DNA of 64,000 bases from Pseudonocardia alni (GCF_002813375.1 NZ_PHUJ01000003.1:62001-126000), one strand, 5' to 3'. Positions 15,901 through 24,413 are shown, counted from the stretch's first letter. Numbers and translations are program-made. Notes: generated by a model from the sequence alone, not told the origin.

Positions 15901-17644
15901 ACGACAGCAGCTGGACCGTCCGGAAGTCGCCGGCGGTGCAGTCGCCCGCACCGCAGTTCAGCGGCTGGTCGAGGTGCACGGCTCCGCAGCCGGTGCAGAG
16001 GTAACGCCGGTCGCCCTCGGTGGCCTTCTCCTCCTCGAGTGCGGCGTCGTCCTCGTCGTGGGGCGTGCGATCGGTGCTGTCGCCGTCCTCCAGCAGCAGC
16101 CAGGCGTGGCGTCGGTGCCCGCCCGCCTTCCACGGGACGTGGCGGGGGACCGGGCCGCTGTCGTCGAGCGCGCCGTGCAGGTGGGCGGCACCGCAGCGCT
16201 GGCAGCCACCGAGCTCGAAGACGACCCGCTCGCACGTCTCGCAGCGTTCCCGACGGCTCAACCCGAGGTGAGGGCCGTCCGGGCCGAGGCAACTGAATGC
16301 GCCCTCGGTGGCCCGCACGAAGAGGTGGAACCGCGACGAGAGCGCCGGGGACCGGTCGGGGGCCCGTAGCGCCCCCGCCAGGCGGACGAGGTCGGTCAGG
16401 TGCCGCTCCTGCTCGACGTCCTCACCGAAGACCGTGCGGGCGACGTCGGCGAACGGGCGTGGTCCCGTGGACAGCGCGGTGCGGAACGCGGTCAGCCGGG
16501 ACTCCGAGCGGAGGGCGGCGACCGCGTCATCGGGCCCGTCCCAGCCGTGGTCGCGGGCGGCCTTCAGCACGTCGGTGTGATCGACGTGCGCACCCAGCCG
16601 GGCGTAGTCGCCGGCAGGGAGCGGCCCCCACGTCGGTCGGTCCGGGGCCGCGACGACGGTCGAGGTCACGAGGTCCTGCCTGCCCGGTGTGTCGTCGTTC
16701 CACTCGAAGGGCAGGTCGAAGAGGTCGGTCGCGAAGCGGGTCACCGCGGCCGGGGAGTCCTTGGCCCCGACCGTCGCGCTCGTCGCGATCGCCTGCAGGT
16801 CCCGGCCCGACGACACCCGGTCGCGGAGCCTGCGCAGGAGCATCGCGAGCTCCGCCCCCTTGGCTCCGTCGTAGACGTGGGCCTCGTCGACGACGACGAA
16901 CCGCCACTGCCCGGCGTGGTCGCCCTCGAAGAGATCGAGGTCCTTCGGCCGGAGCAGGAGGTACTCGAGCATCGCGTAGTTGGTCAGCAGGATGTGCGGC
17001 GGCGTGGCGCGCATCTCGGCGCGGCTGAGCAGCTCGTTGGGCAGCCGGCGTTCGTGTGGATGGAGCTGGGCGAAGGTCGCCTCCGCGTCCCGCACAGAGT
17101 CACGGGTCTCGCCGGTGTAGCGGCCGAAGGTGATCTCCGGCGAGTCCGCGAGCAGGTGCCGGAGCCGCTTCATCTGGTCGTTGGCCAGCGCGTTCATGGG
17201 GTAGAGCAGCAGCGCTCGCACACCCGGCCCGAGCCGACCGGCGGCGGACTCCTCGGCGAGGTGGCCGAGGATCGGCAGCAGGAAGCTCTCGGTTTTGCCC
17301 GAGCCGGTGCCGGTGGCGACCACGACGTTGCGTCCGGCCCGGACCTTGCGGATCGCCTGCTCCTGATGCCGGTAGAGCGGGCGGTCCGCGGGGAGCTCGG
17401 GCCCGGTGAGGGATAGGAACCTCTCCGGGAGCACTCCCTCGGCCACGAGCTCCGCGAGGGTCGCGCCGGGCATATAGGCGGGCGTCGCCTCCAGCAGCGG
17501 TCCCTTGGTCAGCAGCGGGCTCGTGTCGATCATGTGCTCCAGCGCCGAGGCCAGGGAGGCGTCGCGCAGGGGAAGCAGGGAACGCAGGTATCGGCGGTAG
17601 CCGAGGGTGATCTCCCGGCTGGACTCCAGCGGATCGAACGTCAC
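12938..17644 (-). CDS. YprA/MrfA-family DEAH helicase with DUF1998 end
   Basis: A 1568-residue SF2 helicase. Walker [13 protein letters not shown] lies at about 106, [12 protein letters not shown] follows, then TNYAMLEYLLLRP and Walker B VVDEAHVYDGAKGAEL (about 250). Internal Cys clusters (CxxC pairs at about 470-620) precede the second RecA lobe, with FELGVDVGELQAVVLRNMP and YVQRAGRAGR (about 985-1020). The C-terminal DUF1998 zinc site CECGPETSCYGCLRAF is at about 1527. This is the family of DrmA/DrmB, DruE and DpdJ defence helicases and of the repair helicase MrfA. It lies 18 bases downstream of the 950-residue protein gene and 3 bases upstream of the sigma gene. It probably translocates on DNA as the motor of set A. 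Confidence 0.9.
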   Translation of the reverse strand: MTFDPLESSREITLGYRRYLRSLLPLRDASLASALEHMIDTSPLLTKGPLLEATPAYMPGATLAELVAEGVLPERFLSLTGPELPADRPLYRHQEQAIRKVRAGRNVVVATGTGSGKTESFLLPILGHLAEESAAGRLGPGVRALLLYPMNALANDQMKRLRHLLADSPEITFGRYTGETRDSVRDAEATFAQLHPHERRLPNELLSRAEMRATPPHILLTNYAMLEYLLLRPKDLDLFEGDHAGQWRFVVVDEAHVYDGAKGAELAMLLRRLRDRVSSGRDLQAIATSATVGAKDSPAAVTRFATDLFDLPFEWNDDTPGRQDLVTSTVVAAPDRPTWGPLPAGDYARLGAHVDHTDVLKAARDHGWDGPDDAVAALRSESRLTAFRTALSTGPRPFADVARTVFGEDVEQERHLTDLVRLAGALRAPDRSPALSSRFHLFVRATEGAFSCLGPDGPHLGLSRRERCETCERVVFELGGCQRCGAAHLHGALDDSGPVPRHVPWKAGGHRRHAWLLLEDGDSTDRTPHDEDDAALEEEKATEGDRRYLCTGCGAVHLDQPLNCGAGDCTAGDFRTVQLLSSESAALGSCAACGARGTRLIRLLESGGEASASVLGSALYQALPAADGPSSDLPGNGRKLLFFSDSRQTAAYFAPYLEDTHRKLAQRRILTMALADHQRMEREPAKLDGLAHYAYLAAKREGVFDEDASSVVARREALEWTVHEVISFDDRQSLEGVGLMRVEMVHKATWALPGCLAGLGMTDEEGWNLLQELVRTLRFQGAIDMPEEVPPNSPIFEPRTGPIYVRGDGSDAKRKVLSWLPTTGTNRRIDYLTRVLESVGSTAAPRALLDAVWMALDPVGTPGKEGPHSWFSVVSPKDLGPVRRLNHLRFRIRPVEEQEQLFRCERCRRMAGVSVRGVCPTLRCDGMLEPWVRPRAAEERDHYRHLYLDAKPVPMKVMEHTAQWTSQKAAEIQGQFVRGEVNALSCSTTFELGVDVGELQAVVLRNMPPSTANYVQRAGRAGRRSDSAALVLTYAQRRSHDLTRFAEPEKMIAGEMRPPIVPLENVRIDRRHAHSVAIAAFFGTMKRQFAREWTTAGEFFLPPVPTPPDWVGPVAQLRRFLTPVPRRVRDSLLEVLPADVAAEIDVGSGAWAEVLLDLVEQAGQQLAQDVEDFTERERTAAAEANYALAGQCKRVIATLRSRQLIGYLANRNVLPKYGFPVDTVELRTDRLQGGIDKPLELTRDLTMAINEYAPGAQVIAGGYRWTSGGVYRLPGKDLFRQYYTVCETCGHYRQDASPPAAECPACETIQTKAAKAYVVPEFGFVASESVRQGSGQAPRRSWSGATYIIDSHADVEEDVVRFPTGAELRWRSGARGEFVVVNEGPNRGGYQLCDWCGFGTSMVAGRKKAKSHKHLLKGTECAGPMRSQSLAHQYQTDFVELELPPDTTTVVPEPGLRSTVYALLEGAAAELEISRDDIDGTVHHGGDGVPSLILFDTTPGGAGNTPRIARQLATVLEAAVRRVASCECGPETSCYGCLRAFRNERYHEQLSRAGALNLLGRFVPVPEV

Positions 17645-17662
17645 CGTTGCTCCTTCGCGGTG

Positions 17663-20515
17663 TCAGGCACGGTGGGCGTGCCAGTGGGAGACGAGGTACT
17701 CGGCCAGGGCGAGGTCGGAGGCGGCCGTGCCGGGGTCGGCGGCGACGACGGCGAGCCAGGCGACACGCAGGCCGGGCTCGGCCTCCGCCGCGTCCGGGTC
17801 CCCGTGCGCGGCGAGCCGGGCGACGATCGCGAATCCGAGCGAGACCTCCCGTGGGGAGGAGGCTCCGGGTGCGCGCACGTGCGTGAGCACCGAGAACAGC
17901 TCGCCGAACGCTGAGGCGTGCGCGAACGCGCGCAGCTCGTCCAGACCGGTGAGCGCGGTGGTGGCGGCAGGAGATGGAGCGTCCGTCACGTCGAGAAGCG
18001 GCTGCGGGGGCACGGGCCCGTCCCACCGTCGCTCGCCGGTCAGGATGTCCAACCCCGCGGGACTGGCATATCGTTCCGCGGCGTCGAGGAGCAGGGCCTC
18101 CTCCGTGCTCAGCTCAGCGGGAGACCAGTCCACGGCTCCGCTGCGGTAGGGCAGCAGCGGCGAGGTGAGGAGCAGCGACAGCAGGGGGCTGCTCTCCCAG
18201 AGCAGCGTGATCGTCTCGGGCCGGTCGACCCGGGCGAACCGGTGGGCGGCGAGCCCGGAGCGGACCAGGATGGGCACGGTTCGGTGCGCGGGCATCGCCG
18301 TACGGGCCCCGGCGACCAGCGCGGCGTACGGACGCTCGCCGAGGACCGCGGCGCACTCCTGGGTGACGAGCGCTCGGCTGCCCGCGTCGGTCGCGGGTCC
18401 GCCTGCGTCCGCGGCCGCCCAGAGGAGGCGGTAGGCGGCGATCCCGGTGGGCGGGGGCGCCTGGCCGGCCAGGTAAGCAGCCGCCTGGAATTCCACTCCG
18501 GACAGGGCGGTCGGCACCCGGTTCGGGTCGCCGATGCGGAAGGACCGGTCTGTCCGGCTGGCGAGGTGGGGTGCGCCAACCCGGACGTCCAGCAGCCCAC
18601 CGTGGACATAACCCGGGCCGAGCGGCACGGCGGACTCGCCGGGCGCGACGGTGACCTCCCACGGCCGGAGCCATGGCGTGAGCGGCGACGTCACCCGCAC
18701 GACGAGCTCCGGTGCGGGGTCCCGGTCGACCAGACGCAGCTCGTCGCCGCGGCGGAGCACCGCCTCGGCCACGGCGGAACCGCGGATCCGGGCGACCTGC
18801 GCGGTGAAGCCGTCGCCGAGCACGAGCGAGAGCGCGAGGCTGCCGTCGGAGCGCACAGAGTCGAGCAGCTCGGCGAGCCGGTACCGGTACACGCCGTCGG
18901 CCACTCGGGCTCCGCGGACCAGCTGGTCACGGCCGCCCGCGGGATCGGTGGCGACCAGCGCGGGGACGTGACCGAGCGCCTCGCGGAGGCGGGCGGGCAG
19001 CTGCACGTCGAGGCATGCGCCGTGGGCAAGGTCGTCGAGGGTGAAGGCCTCGGGCCGGACGCCCCAGACTCCGTTCTCGCCCGCCACCCGGCGCCGCAGC
19101 GCGCAGTGGGGGAGTTCGACCACGGCGTCCAGGCGGTGCGTCGAGTCCGCGGCACGGATCGTCACCGACGTCCGCATCTCGATCGACTTCAGCGACACGA
19201 CGGAGGGGACCAGCACCCCGGCAGGGGCGCTGAGCCTGACGTCGGCGGAGGTGAGTCCGCCGCTCTCACGAAGCAGCCGCAGCCGGCGCTTCGTCGTCAG
19301 CGTGACGCCCTGGGCGAGGGTTACCGATGCCCGCACCGGCGAATGCCCCGGCGCCGAGGCGGCGACACGGAACCGCCCCACCAACGGCCCCGTCGACCCG
19401 TCCGCGAGTGAGACGACGGCACCACCGAAGGCGGTCCACCGCCGGGGGAGCGCCGCGCCGTCGCGGAGCAGCTCGACGGTCCAGGTCTGGCTCGCGCCTC
19501 CGGGCAGACGGAGCCGCGGGGGCTCCCCGTGGACCGGCTCGCCGTCCGGCCCCAGGAGCCCCTCGATGGGTTCGCCGAGCAGCAGGTCGGCTCGTTCGGT
19601 GCTCTGCACCGGCCGCCAAGGACCCGGCGGCGGCCCGAAGTCCACCGCCGAGCGGATGGCAGCCGCGCCGGCGAGCGACACCCGCGCGAGCCACCACCGG
19701 GACCACCCGACGGGCGGCGTCGCGTGCTCCAGGACCTGCCAGGTCCCGTCGACCGCGTCCGCCGTGGGGGTACCGAGGTGGAGAACCCAGACCTCGCCTG
19801 CGGGTAGGGCGGCACCGGCGGGCAGCCGGGATCCTGTCTCGTCGAAAATGATGAGCGGGTCCGTGATGTCGACGACGTCGACGACGTGGACGCCACTGAG
19901 CACGTCCGTGCAGGTTGCGATCCGCGAAGGCCGCGCCAGCAGGAACCCGTTACCGGCGCGAGGACACTCGCCCCCGCCCACCAGGACGGAAGCCCCGTGG
20001 CGTTCGTCGGGGAAGGCGACGACGAGTGCACCTCGTTCGAGATCGAGCCGCAGGAGTGGCGCAGCCACCACCGACCCGACGGCGCCGCTGGCCCGCACAG
20101 CAGCGGTCAGGCCCGGTGAGTGAATGTGGCCTCGCAGTTCCGGGTGCATGGCCCATGCGTGAGCCCATCCTGCGAGCCAACCGGTCGCCGGACCGCCGAG
20201 CACCGCCGCCAGGGAGGCCGTGAGATCCTCAGCGCGCCGGGCCAGCCACGCCGTCGCGATGAGGGTGCAGGCGGGCCACTTGGCGAAGACCGTGCCAGGA
20301 TCGGAATCGGGCGCCTCGCGGAGACGGAGCCGCTCGTACGCCGCGAGCGCTTGGAGGAGAAGCTCACGGCGGTGGGCTTCGCCCGGGTCGGGATCGGCGC
20401 CGATCGCGTCGACGAGATCCCCGTCGTACAGGCGCTCTGAGTCGTCGAGCAGATCACGAGGCCGAACGGACGCGGACGTGGGCGGTTCGTCATCACGGAG
20501 CGTCGGCAGCCTCAT
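17663..20515 (-). CDS. Unrecognised 950-residue operon partner of the YprA helicase
   Basis: I do not recognise this family. The 950-residue protein has no signal peptide, membrane span, Walker motif, Cys cluster or clear nuclease triad. The first 100 residues are helical (LLLQALAAYERLRL). The middle (about 150-650) is rich in beta strands and reads like tandem beta-sandwich modules. The last 300 are helical. I chose ATG 20515 because GCGAGGGGGA precedes it; longer in-frame starts up to 20725 would overlap the EVE-like gene. It follows the EVE-like gene by 23 bases and precedes the helicase by 18, so it is an operon member. A large scaffold or DNA/protein-recognition role, as in other helicase-based defence operons, is speculation. 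Confidence 0.75.
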   Translation of the reverse strand: MRLPTLRDDEPPTSASVRPRDLLDDSERLYDGDLVDAIGADPDPGEAHRRELLLQALAAYERLRLREAPDSDPGTVFAKWPACTLIATAWLARRAEDLTASLAAVLGGPATGWLAGWAHAWAMHPELRGHIHSPGLTAAVRASGAVGSVVAAPLLRLDLERGALVVAFPDERHGASVLVGGGECPRAGNGFLLARPSRIATCTDVLSGVHVVDVVDITDPLIIFDETGSRLPAGAALPAGEVWVLHLGTPTADAVDGTWQVLEHATPPVGWSRWWLARVSLAGAAAIRSAVDFGPPPGPWRPVQSTERADLLLGEPIEGLLGPDGEPVHGEPPRLRLPGGASQTWTVELLRDGAALPRRWTAFGGAVVSLADGSTGPLVGRFRVAASAPGHSPVRASVTLAQGVTLTTKRRLRLLRESGGLTSADVRLSAPAGVLVPSVVSLKSIEMRTSVTIRAADSTHRLDAVVELPHCALRRRVAGENGVWGVRPEAFTLDDLAHGACLDVQLPARLREALGHVPALVATDPAGGRDQLVRGARVADGVYRYRLAELLDSVRSDGSLALSLVLGDGFTAQVARIRGSAVAEAVLRRGDELRLVDRDPAPELVVRVTSPLTPWLRPWEVTVAPGESAVPLGPGYVHGGLLDVRVGAPHLASRTDRSFRIGDPNRVPTALSGVEFQAAAYLAGQAPPPTGIAAYRLLWAAADAGGPATDAGSRALVTQECAAVLGERPYAALVAGARTAMPAHRTVPILVRSGLAAHRFARVDRPETITLLWESSPLLSLLLTSPLLPYRSGAVDWSPAELSTEEALLLDAAERYASPAGLDILTGERRWDGPVPPQPLLDVTDAPSPAATTALTGLDELRAFAHASAFGELFSVLTHVRAPGASSPREVSLGFAIVARLAAHGDPDAAEAEPGLRVAWLAVVAADPGTAASDLALAEYLVSHWHAHRA

Positions 20516-20538
20516 GCCCGTCCCCCTCGCCCTTACCC

Positions 20539-21009
20539 CTACCGCGCCACGCATGATCGATCCAGCGCGGACGCGCGGCGGAGTGTGATCGTTCCACCCC
20601 TGCGGGTGACGGTGTTGCGCAGGGGCCATACGAGAACGGCGAGCCCTCGACGAGGGACCGCGTCCCACTGTTGTGCGCTGAGCCGAACTGGCTCCGAGGG
20701 CGAGAGCCCCGACCATCGACGCCACGGGACGTCGGGGACCTCACGGACTGGGTTCGGCCACTCGAACCGCGTGACGATGTCGGACCGGCAGGCTTAGGCA
20801 CCGACGGGACTCCACAAGGGCCGCGGCTCCGAACGAACCGAGAGGATCCCGAGAATGCTCTCCCGCCCGGGGCTATACAGCAGGGCGAGATCACCGACGC
20901 GGGTGCTCGGCTCGGAACACCACTCGCCTGCGGGCAGCGAGGCGCTCCGCGGTCGCTCCCCGCCCTGATAGCCGGGGGCGGGAGTGATCCAGTGCCAGCG
21001 GGTGGTCAT
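20539..21009 (-). pseudogene. EVE/PUA-like protein interrupted by one in-frame TAA
   Basis: Read through its single internal stop (TAA at 20794-20796, codon 72), this frame gives 156 residues that look like an EVE (PUA-fold) domain. It has WCSEPSTRVGDLALLYSPG near 30-48, then SVRSEP. After the stop come ACRSDIVTRFEWPNPV and WRRWSGLSPSEPVRLSAQQW, matching the 'ACDYRV-F-P' half of EVE domains. No further stop occurs until TAG 20541. EVE domains bind modified cytosines. The start ATG 21009 overlaps the stop of the DUF4352-type gene (TGATG). It could be a recent nonsense mutation or a sequencing error; the second half has no start of its own. Confidence 0.65.
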
Positions 21010-21749
21010 CAGTCGACCTCGACAACGGTGGGGGAGAGTCCGTAGGACGTCTTCGACGAGTCGGCGAACGACCATGTTGTGATCGTGGCGGCCGTCGGAA
21101 CACGGTAGAGGTAGGTCATGTTCGTCTCGAAGCCCGGTTGGAGGTTGTCGTTGCAGTCAGGATTGACCTGCATCCGGTAGAGGTCGTCGATCGAGTCGTA
21201 GCGGCGGCCCTTGTCGTCGATCAGGAAGTCCGCGACAGGGAGCGCGCAAGTGAGGTCGATGCTCGCCGTCGTGTCGTTGAACAGGCGAGTAGATACCGCG
21301 AAGTACTTCGCTCCGTCGCCTGGCTCTCTTGGCGTGTACGGCTCGTAACCGGATCCCCGCGTGGTGCTTGTCTCGTTGACGAGGATCGATGGCACTTCCG
21401 AGGCAGAAGTGACGGTCACGGCGATTCCGCCGTTTGTCACGGTCTCGCCGATCTGGGCGGTCGCGGGCGGCGGGCTGTCTGCTCGGTTTGTGGCCTGCGC
21501 AGAGCCGGTCCCCGTCGACTGAGAGCCGGGTCTAGCGGTCGCGATACCGGGCGCGGACGGCACGGTGGTGGAGCCGATGGCGACCGCAAGCAGGGACGCC
21601 GATAGGGCGCCTGCGACGAATCCTGCGAGTACGAGTAGCAGCGGCCACCGACGCGGGCGCAGCGACACCGGCTTGGGAACACTCGGCGCCGTCGTCACGT
21701 ACCCCGCGACGAACGAGTCGGTGGAAGGCGGCTGCGTGGTCTCGGACAT
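21009..21749 (-). CDS. Membrane-anchored DUF4352-type protein
   Basis: A 246-residue protein with a short cytoplasmic N-terminus, one membrane helix (about 33-60: PLLLVLAGFVAGALSASLL), a Ser/Thr/Pro/Ala linker, and an extracytoplasmic domain from about 95. The domain begins IGETVTNGGIAVTVTSAS and ends with YLYRVP-TITTWSF, the pattern of DUF4352 immunoglobulin-like domains. GAGGAG precedes the start. Its stop overlaps the start of the EVE-like gene, so it is the first gene of the sigma/YprA operon. In a defence operon it may be a surface sensor or a passenger; nothing in it tells which. Confidence 0.7.
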   Translation of the reverse strand: MSETTQPPSTDSFVAGYVTTAPSVPKPVSLRPRRWPLLLVLAGFVAGALSASLLAVAIGSTTVPSAPGIATARPGSQSTGTGSAQATNRADSPPPATAQIGETVTNGGIAVTVTSASEVPSILVNETSTTRGSGYEPYTPREPGDGAKYFAVSTRLFNDTTASIDLTCALPVADFLIDDKGRRYDSIDDLYRMQVNPDCNDNLQPGFETNMTYLYRVPTAATITTWSFADSSKTSYGLSPTVVEVD

Positions 21750-22023
21750 CCCGTGCTCCTCGGGCCTGACGGCCGGATGTGCTGCGGCCGAACGGCCGAT
21801 TCACCTCCGTGTCGGGGGAGGGCGTTCGCCCGTTTCGCCTGATCCTCAAAACAGATGACGAGGACTCGATAAGTGAACCGTGCGACGACCCGCACTTCCG
21901 GTGGTGGCAGGTACCGCGGCGCCGACTACGAGGCGGCGGAACCTCTCCGCGCAGTCCGTGCCGAGTTGGTCCAGGGCGCCTCCCATCGACGCCGCCGGAC
22001 TCTTCGAAGCTCCGTAGACCGGC
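21750..22023. other. 274-base gap between set B and set A operons
   Basis: This gap separates the 62-residue ORF from the DUF4352-type gene. It probably holds the promoter for the set A minus-strand operon, but I see no convincing -10/-35 pair. There is a small palindromic GCGGCCGAACGGCCG near 21783-21797. No terminator with a T-run is visible, so read-through from set B is possible. Confidence 0.4.
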
Positions 22024-22212
22024 TCAGGCGGAGACGAACACGTTCTCCCGGTGCCGGACGAAGTAGGCGGCGTTCTCCGGGCGATGGGCGCTGCACTTCC
22101 TGCCGCGCAGCGGCTGCAACCTGTCGATCTGCTGCCAGAGGAGTCGCGCCAGGTCCGTGTCGTCGGCCCGCCATGATCGACGGACATCGCTCCTCAGCGG
22201 CTGCGGGCTCAC
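22024..22212 (-). CDS. Small 62-residue ORF coupled to the UvrD-like gene
   Basis: A GTG at 22212 overlaps the TGA of the UvrD-like gene (GTGA), the same junction type used at other places in this operon. The 62-residue product has no Cys motif or membrane segment. Its C-terminal half (LLWQQIDRLQPLRGRKCSAH followed by RPENAAYFVRHRENVFVSA) has protein-like composition. No family recognised. The overlap and composition are the only evidence; it could be a small accessory or antitoxin-like protein. Confidence 0.45.
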   Translation of the reverse strand: MSPQPLRSDVRRSWRADDTDLARLLWQQIDRLQPLRGRKCSAHRPENAAYFVRHRENVFVSA

Positions 22213-24413
22213 GTCCGGCCACTCGACGACCGTTGGATCACCGACAGTTCGTCGCGGGCTCGGGTGGCGGCGACGTAGATCAGGGAGCGGGTGCGGAGTT
22301 CGGCATCGTGGCGGCCGGACTCGTCGAGGACGGCAAGGCGGGCGGTTTCAGCGGCAGTGCGTTGCCCGACGTCCGCGAGGACGACCTTGATGAACTCCAT
22401 GCCCTTGGCCCGGTGCATGGTCATGACCAGCGGCTTTCCCGCGGTCGGCTGCTCGCGGTCCACGGCGCGGACCGGGACGCCGCGTTCGGCGAGGCCGGTG
22501 ACCACGCGTTCGCGCTGGAAGCGGTCCTGGACCAGGACCGCGATGGTCTCGGGGGCCTCGCCGGCCTCGAGCCAGCCTGTCAACCGGGCGGCGATCGTGT
22601 CGAGCTCGCCGGTCAGTGAGGTGACCGGCTCGATCCGCGGGTTCGGGCCGGAGCGGGCCGACCGGTAGCCCGTCGCCTCAGGTTCCTCCTCTAGGTCCAC
22701 ATAGGAACCGCCGTCGAGGATCGAGAGCGCGTAGTGCAGGTTCTGGGCGGTCGTGCGGTAGTTGAGTGTGAGCCGCCGGGAGCGGCCGACGATCTTGATG
22801 CCGTAGTGGCTCAGCACAGTCCGCGGGCCGTAGATGCGCTGGTGGGAGTCCTCCGCGATGAACAGATCGTCCGTGCCGTCGGCCGCGAGGGCGCGGAGCA
22901 GCTGCCAGTGGGCGGGGGAGAGGTCCTGGCCCTCGTCGACCAGGACGTGGTCGGCGAGCGGGCCGGTCTCTCGCAACCGCGCGGCGGCGACGGCGGCGGC
23001 CTCGCCGAAGTCCAACGTCCCGTCGATGCGGTTCTGGGCTCGGTAGGCGGAGATCAACGCCCACACGGCGGCGCGCTTGCCCCGGTCGAGTGCGACGCCG
23101 CGGCCGGGGCGCCGGACGCGGAGGTACTCGGCCTCGGTGCGCACGGCGTGCGGCAGGACGATCAGCGCGTACTCGGTGGCCAGGAACGTCTCGTTGGCGA
23201 TCTCGGGCGGCAGGTCGGTGCCCGCCGTGTCGAGGACGGCCCGCCAGCGGGTGCCGGGGACGCGGCCGTTCGGGCTCGACCGCTCCTCACCCAGCACCGA
23301 CTGCACGGCCTTCGCCACGTCGACGCCGCGGATCACCGCGGCGGCGAGAGCATCGACGCCCGCGACGAACACACCGGGATCGCCGAGCTTCGCGGCCTGT
23401 GGCACCCGCGGGTCGAGCTGCGCCAGGCTTTCGCGGAGAGCGTCGGCAAGGTTCGTGGTGAACGTCGTCAGAACGATGCGGGCCTGCGGGTTCTGCCGAG
23501 CCAGCCGCCGCGCGCGGTGGACGAGCACGACCGTCTTGCCGGTCCCCGCGCCGCCGGACAGCCGGAACGGCCCGTTGTAGTCCTTCGTGACGTAGGTGCG
23601 CTGCTCGGGATGCAGGAACACCCGCCACGCGCCGAAGTCCCCGTCCTCGATGACCCGACGCAGCTCGTCCTGGTCGTCGATGAAGGCGAACTGCGCGGCG
23701 GCGGCCGGCTTGCGGAGTGAGACGAGGAGCTGGTCGTCCTCGGTGCCGGTCGTCGGCGCCGGGTCGTCCAACTGGAGCTTGTCGTGGATCTCGTCGATCG
23801 AGTCCGTGCTGGTCAGGTCAACGAGTAGGAGCCCAATCCAGCCCTCGTGCCGCTGTGCGAGGGCGAGGACGGCGTCCTCATCCGGCGCGGCGAGGGCCGC
23901 GTCGGCGATCTCCTCGGGCAGGCCGAGCCGGTCAACGAGCGCGGTCCGCGTCCGCCCGCGCCGGGCCAGCAGCGGCTTATCGACGACCGGTTCGCCCGCC
24001 TGCACGACGGCCTCCGGTTCGGCGACAACAGTGGCGCCCGGCTCCGGCACCGTCGGTTCGGGCACGGCGGGTGTGTCCGTCCCTGCGGGCGTCTCCTCGA
24101 TCTGCGGTAGCCCGTTGATCGGGTTGACCTTCAGCCGGACGCGTTCGGCGACCTTGTTCGCCTCGTCGTGTGGCCAGACGCCGTGAATGACGTAGTGCCG
24201 CTCCCCGTCGCCGTCGAGGCGGAACATGACCGCGCGCCAGAAATCGTCGACCCGGCCGGTGCGCACCCGCGGGTCCGCGGACCCCTGGATCGGCTCGACG
24301 TGCAGCCCCGGGACGGTGTCGTCCGCCGACAGCTTCTGCAGGAAGGCCATCGCCTTCGATCGCACCGAGCCGTCGAGCTTCTTCGGCCATTTAGTCATGA
24401 TGAGCGTGGGCAC
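22209..24413 (-). CDS. RelE-like domain fused to a UvrD-type helicase
   Basis: A 734-residue protein. Residues 1-100 look like a RelE/ParE-fold domain (AMAFLQKLSADD; GRVDDFWRAVMFRLDGDGE; YVIHGVWPHDEANKVAERVR). A Pro/Glu linker precedes an SF1A UvrD core: Walker A LSGGAGTGKTVVLVHRARRL (about 284), VLVDEGQDLSPAHWQLL (about 486), TMHRAKGMEFIKVVLADV (about 655) and the last motif YVAATRARDEL. Similar RelE-UvrD fusions occur in other actinobacteria and proteobacteria; their role is not settled. GTG 24413 directly follows the upstream stop and has GGGGAGG in front. It is the fourth gene of set B. Confidence 0.85.
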   Translation of the reverse strand: MPTLIMTKWPKKLDGSVRSKAMAFLQKLSADDTVPGLHVEPIQGSADPRVRTGRVDDFWRAVMFRLDGDGERHYVIHGVWPHDEANKVAERVRLKVNPINGLPQIEETPAGTDTPAVPEPTVPEPGATVVAEPEAVVQAGEPVVDKPLLARRGRTRTALVDRLGLPEEIADAALAAPDEDAVLALAQRHEGWIGLLLVDLTSTDSIDEIHDKLQLDDPAPTTGTEDDQLLVSLRKPAAAAQFAFIDDQDELRRVIEDGDFGAWRVFLHPEQRTYVTKDYNGPFRLSGGAGTGKTVVLVHRARRLARQNPQARIVLTTFTTNLADALRESLAQLDPRVPQAAKLGDPGVFVAGVDALAAAVIRGVDVAKAVQSVLGEERSSPNGRVPGTRWRAVLDTAGTDLPPEIANETFLATEYALIVLPHAVRTEAEYLRVRRPGRGVALDRGKRAAVWALISAYRAQNRIDGTLDFGEAAAVAAARLRETGPLADHVLVDEGQDLSPAHWQLLRALAADGTDDLFIAEDSHQRIYGPRTVLSHYGIKIVGRSRRLTLNYRTTAQNLHYALSILDGGSYVDLEEEPEATGYRSARSGPNPRIEPVTSLTGELDTIAARLTGWLEAGEAPETIAVLVQDRFQRERVVTGLAERGVPVRAVDREQPTAGKPLVMTMHRAKGMEFIKVVLADVGQRTAAETARLAVLDESGRHDAELRTRSLIYVAATRARDELSVIQRSSSGRT

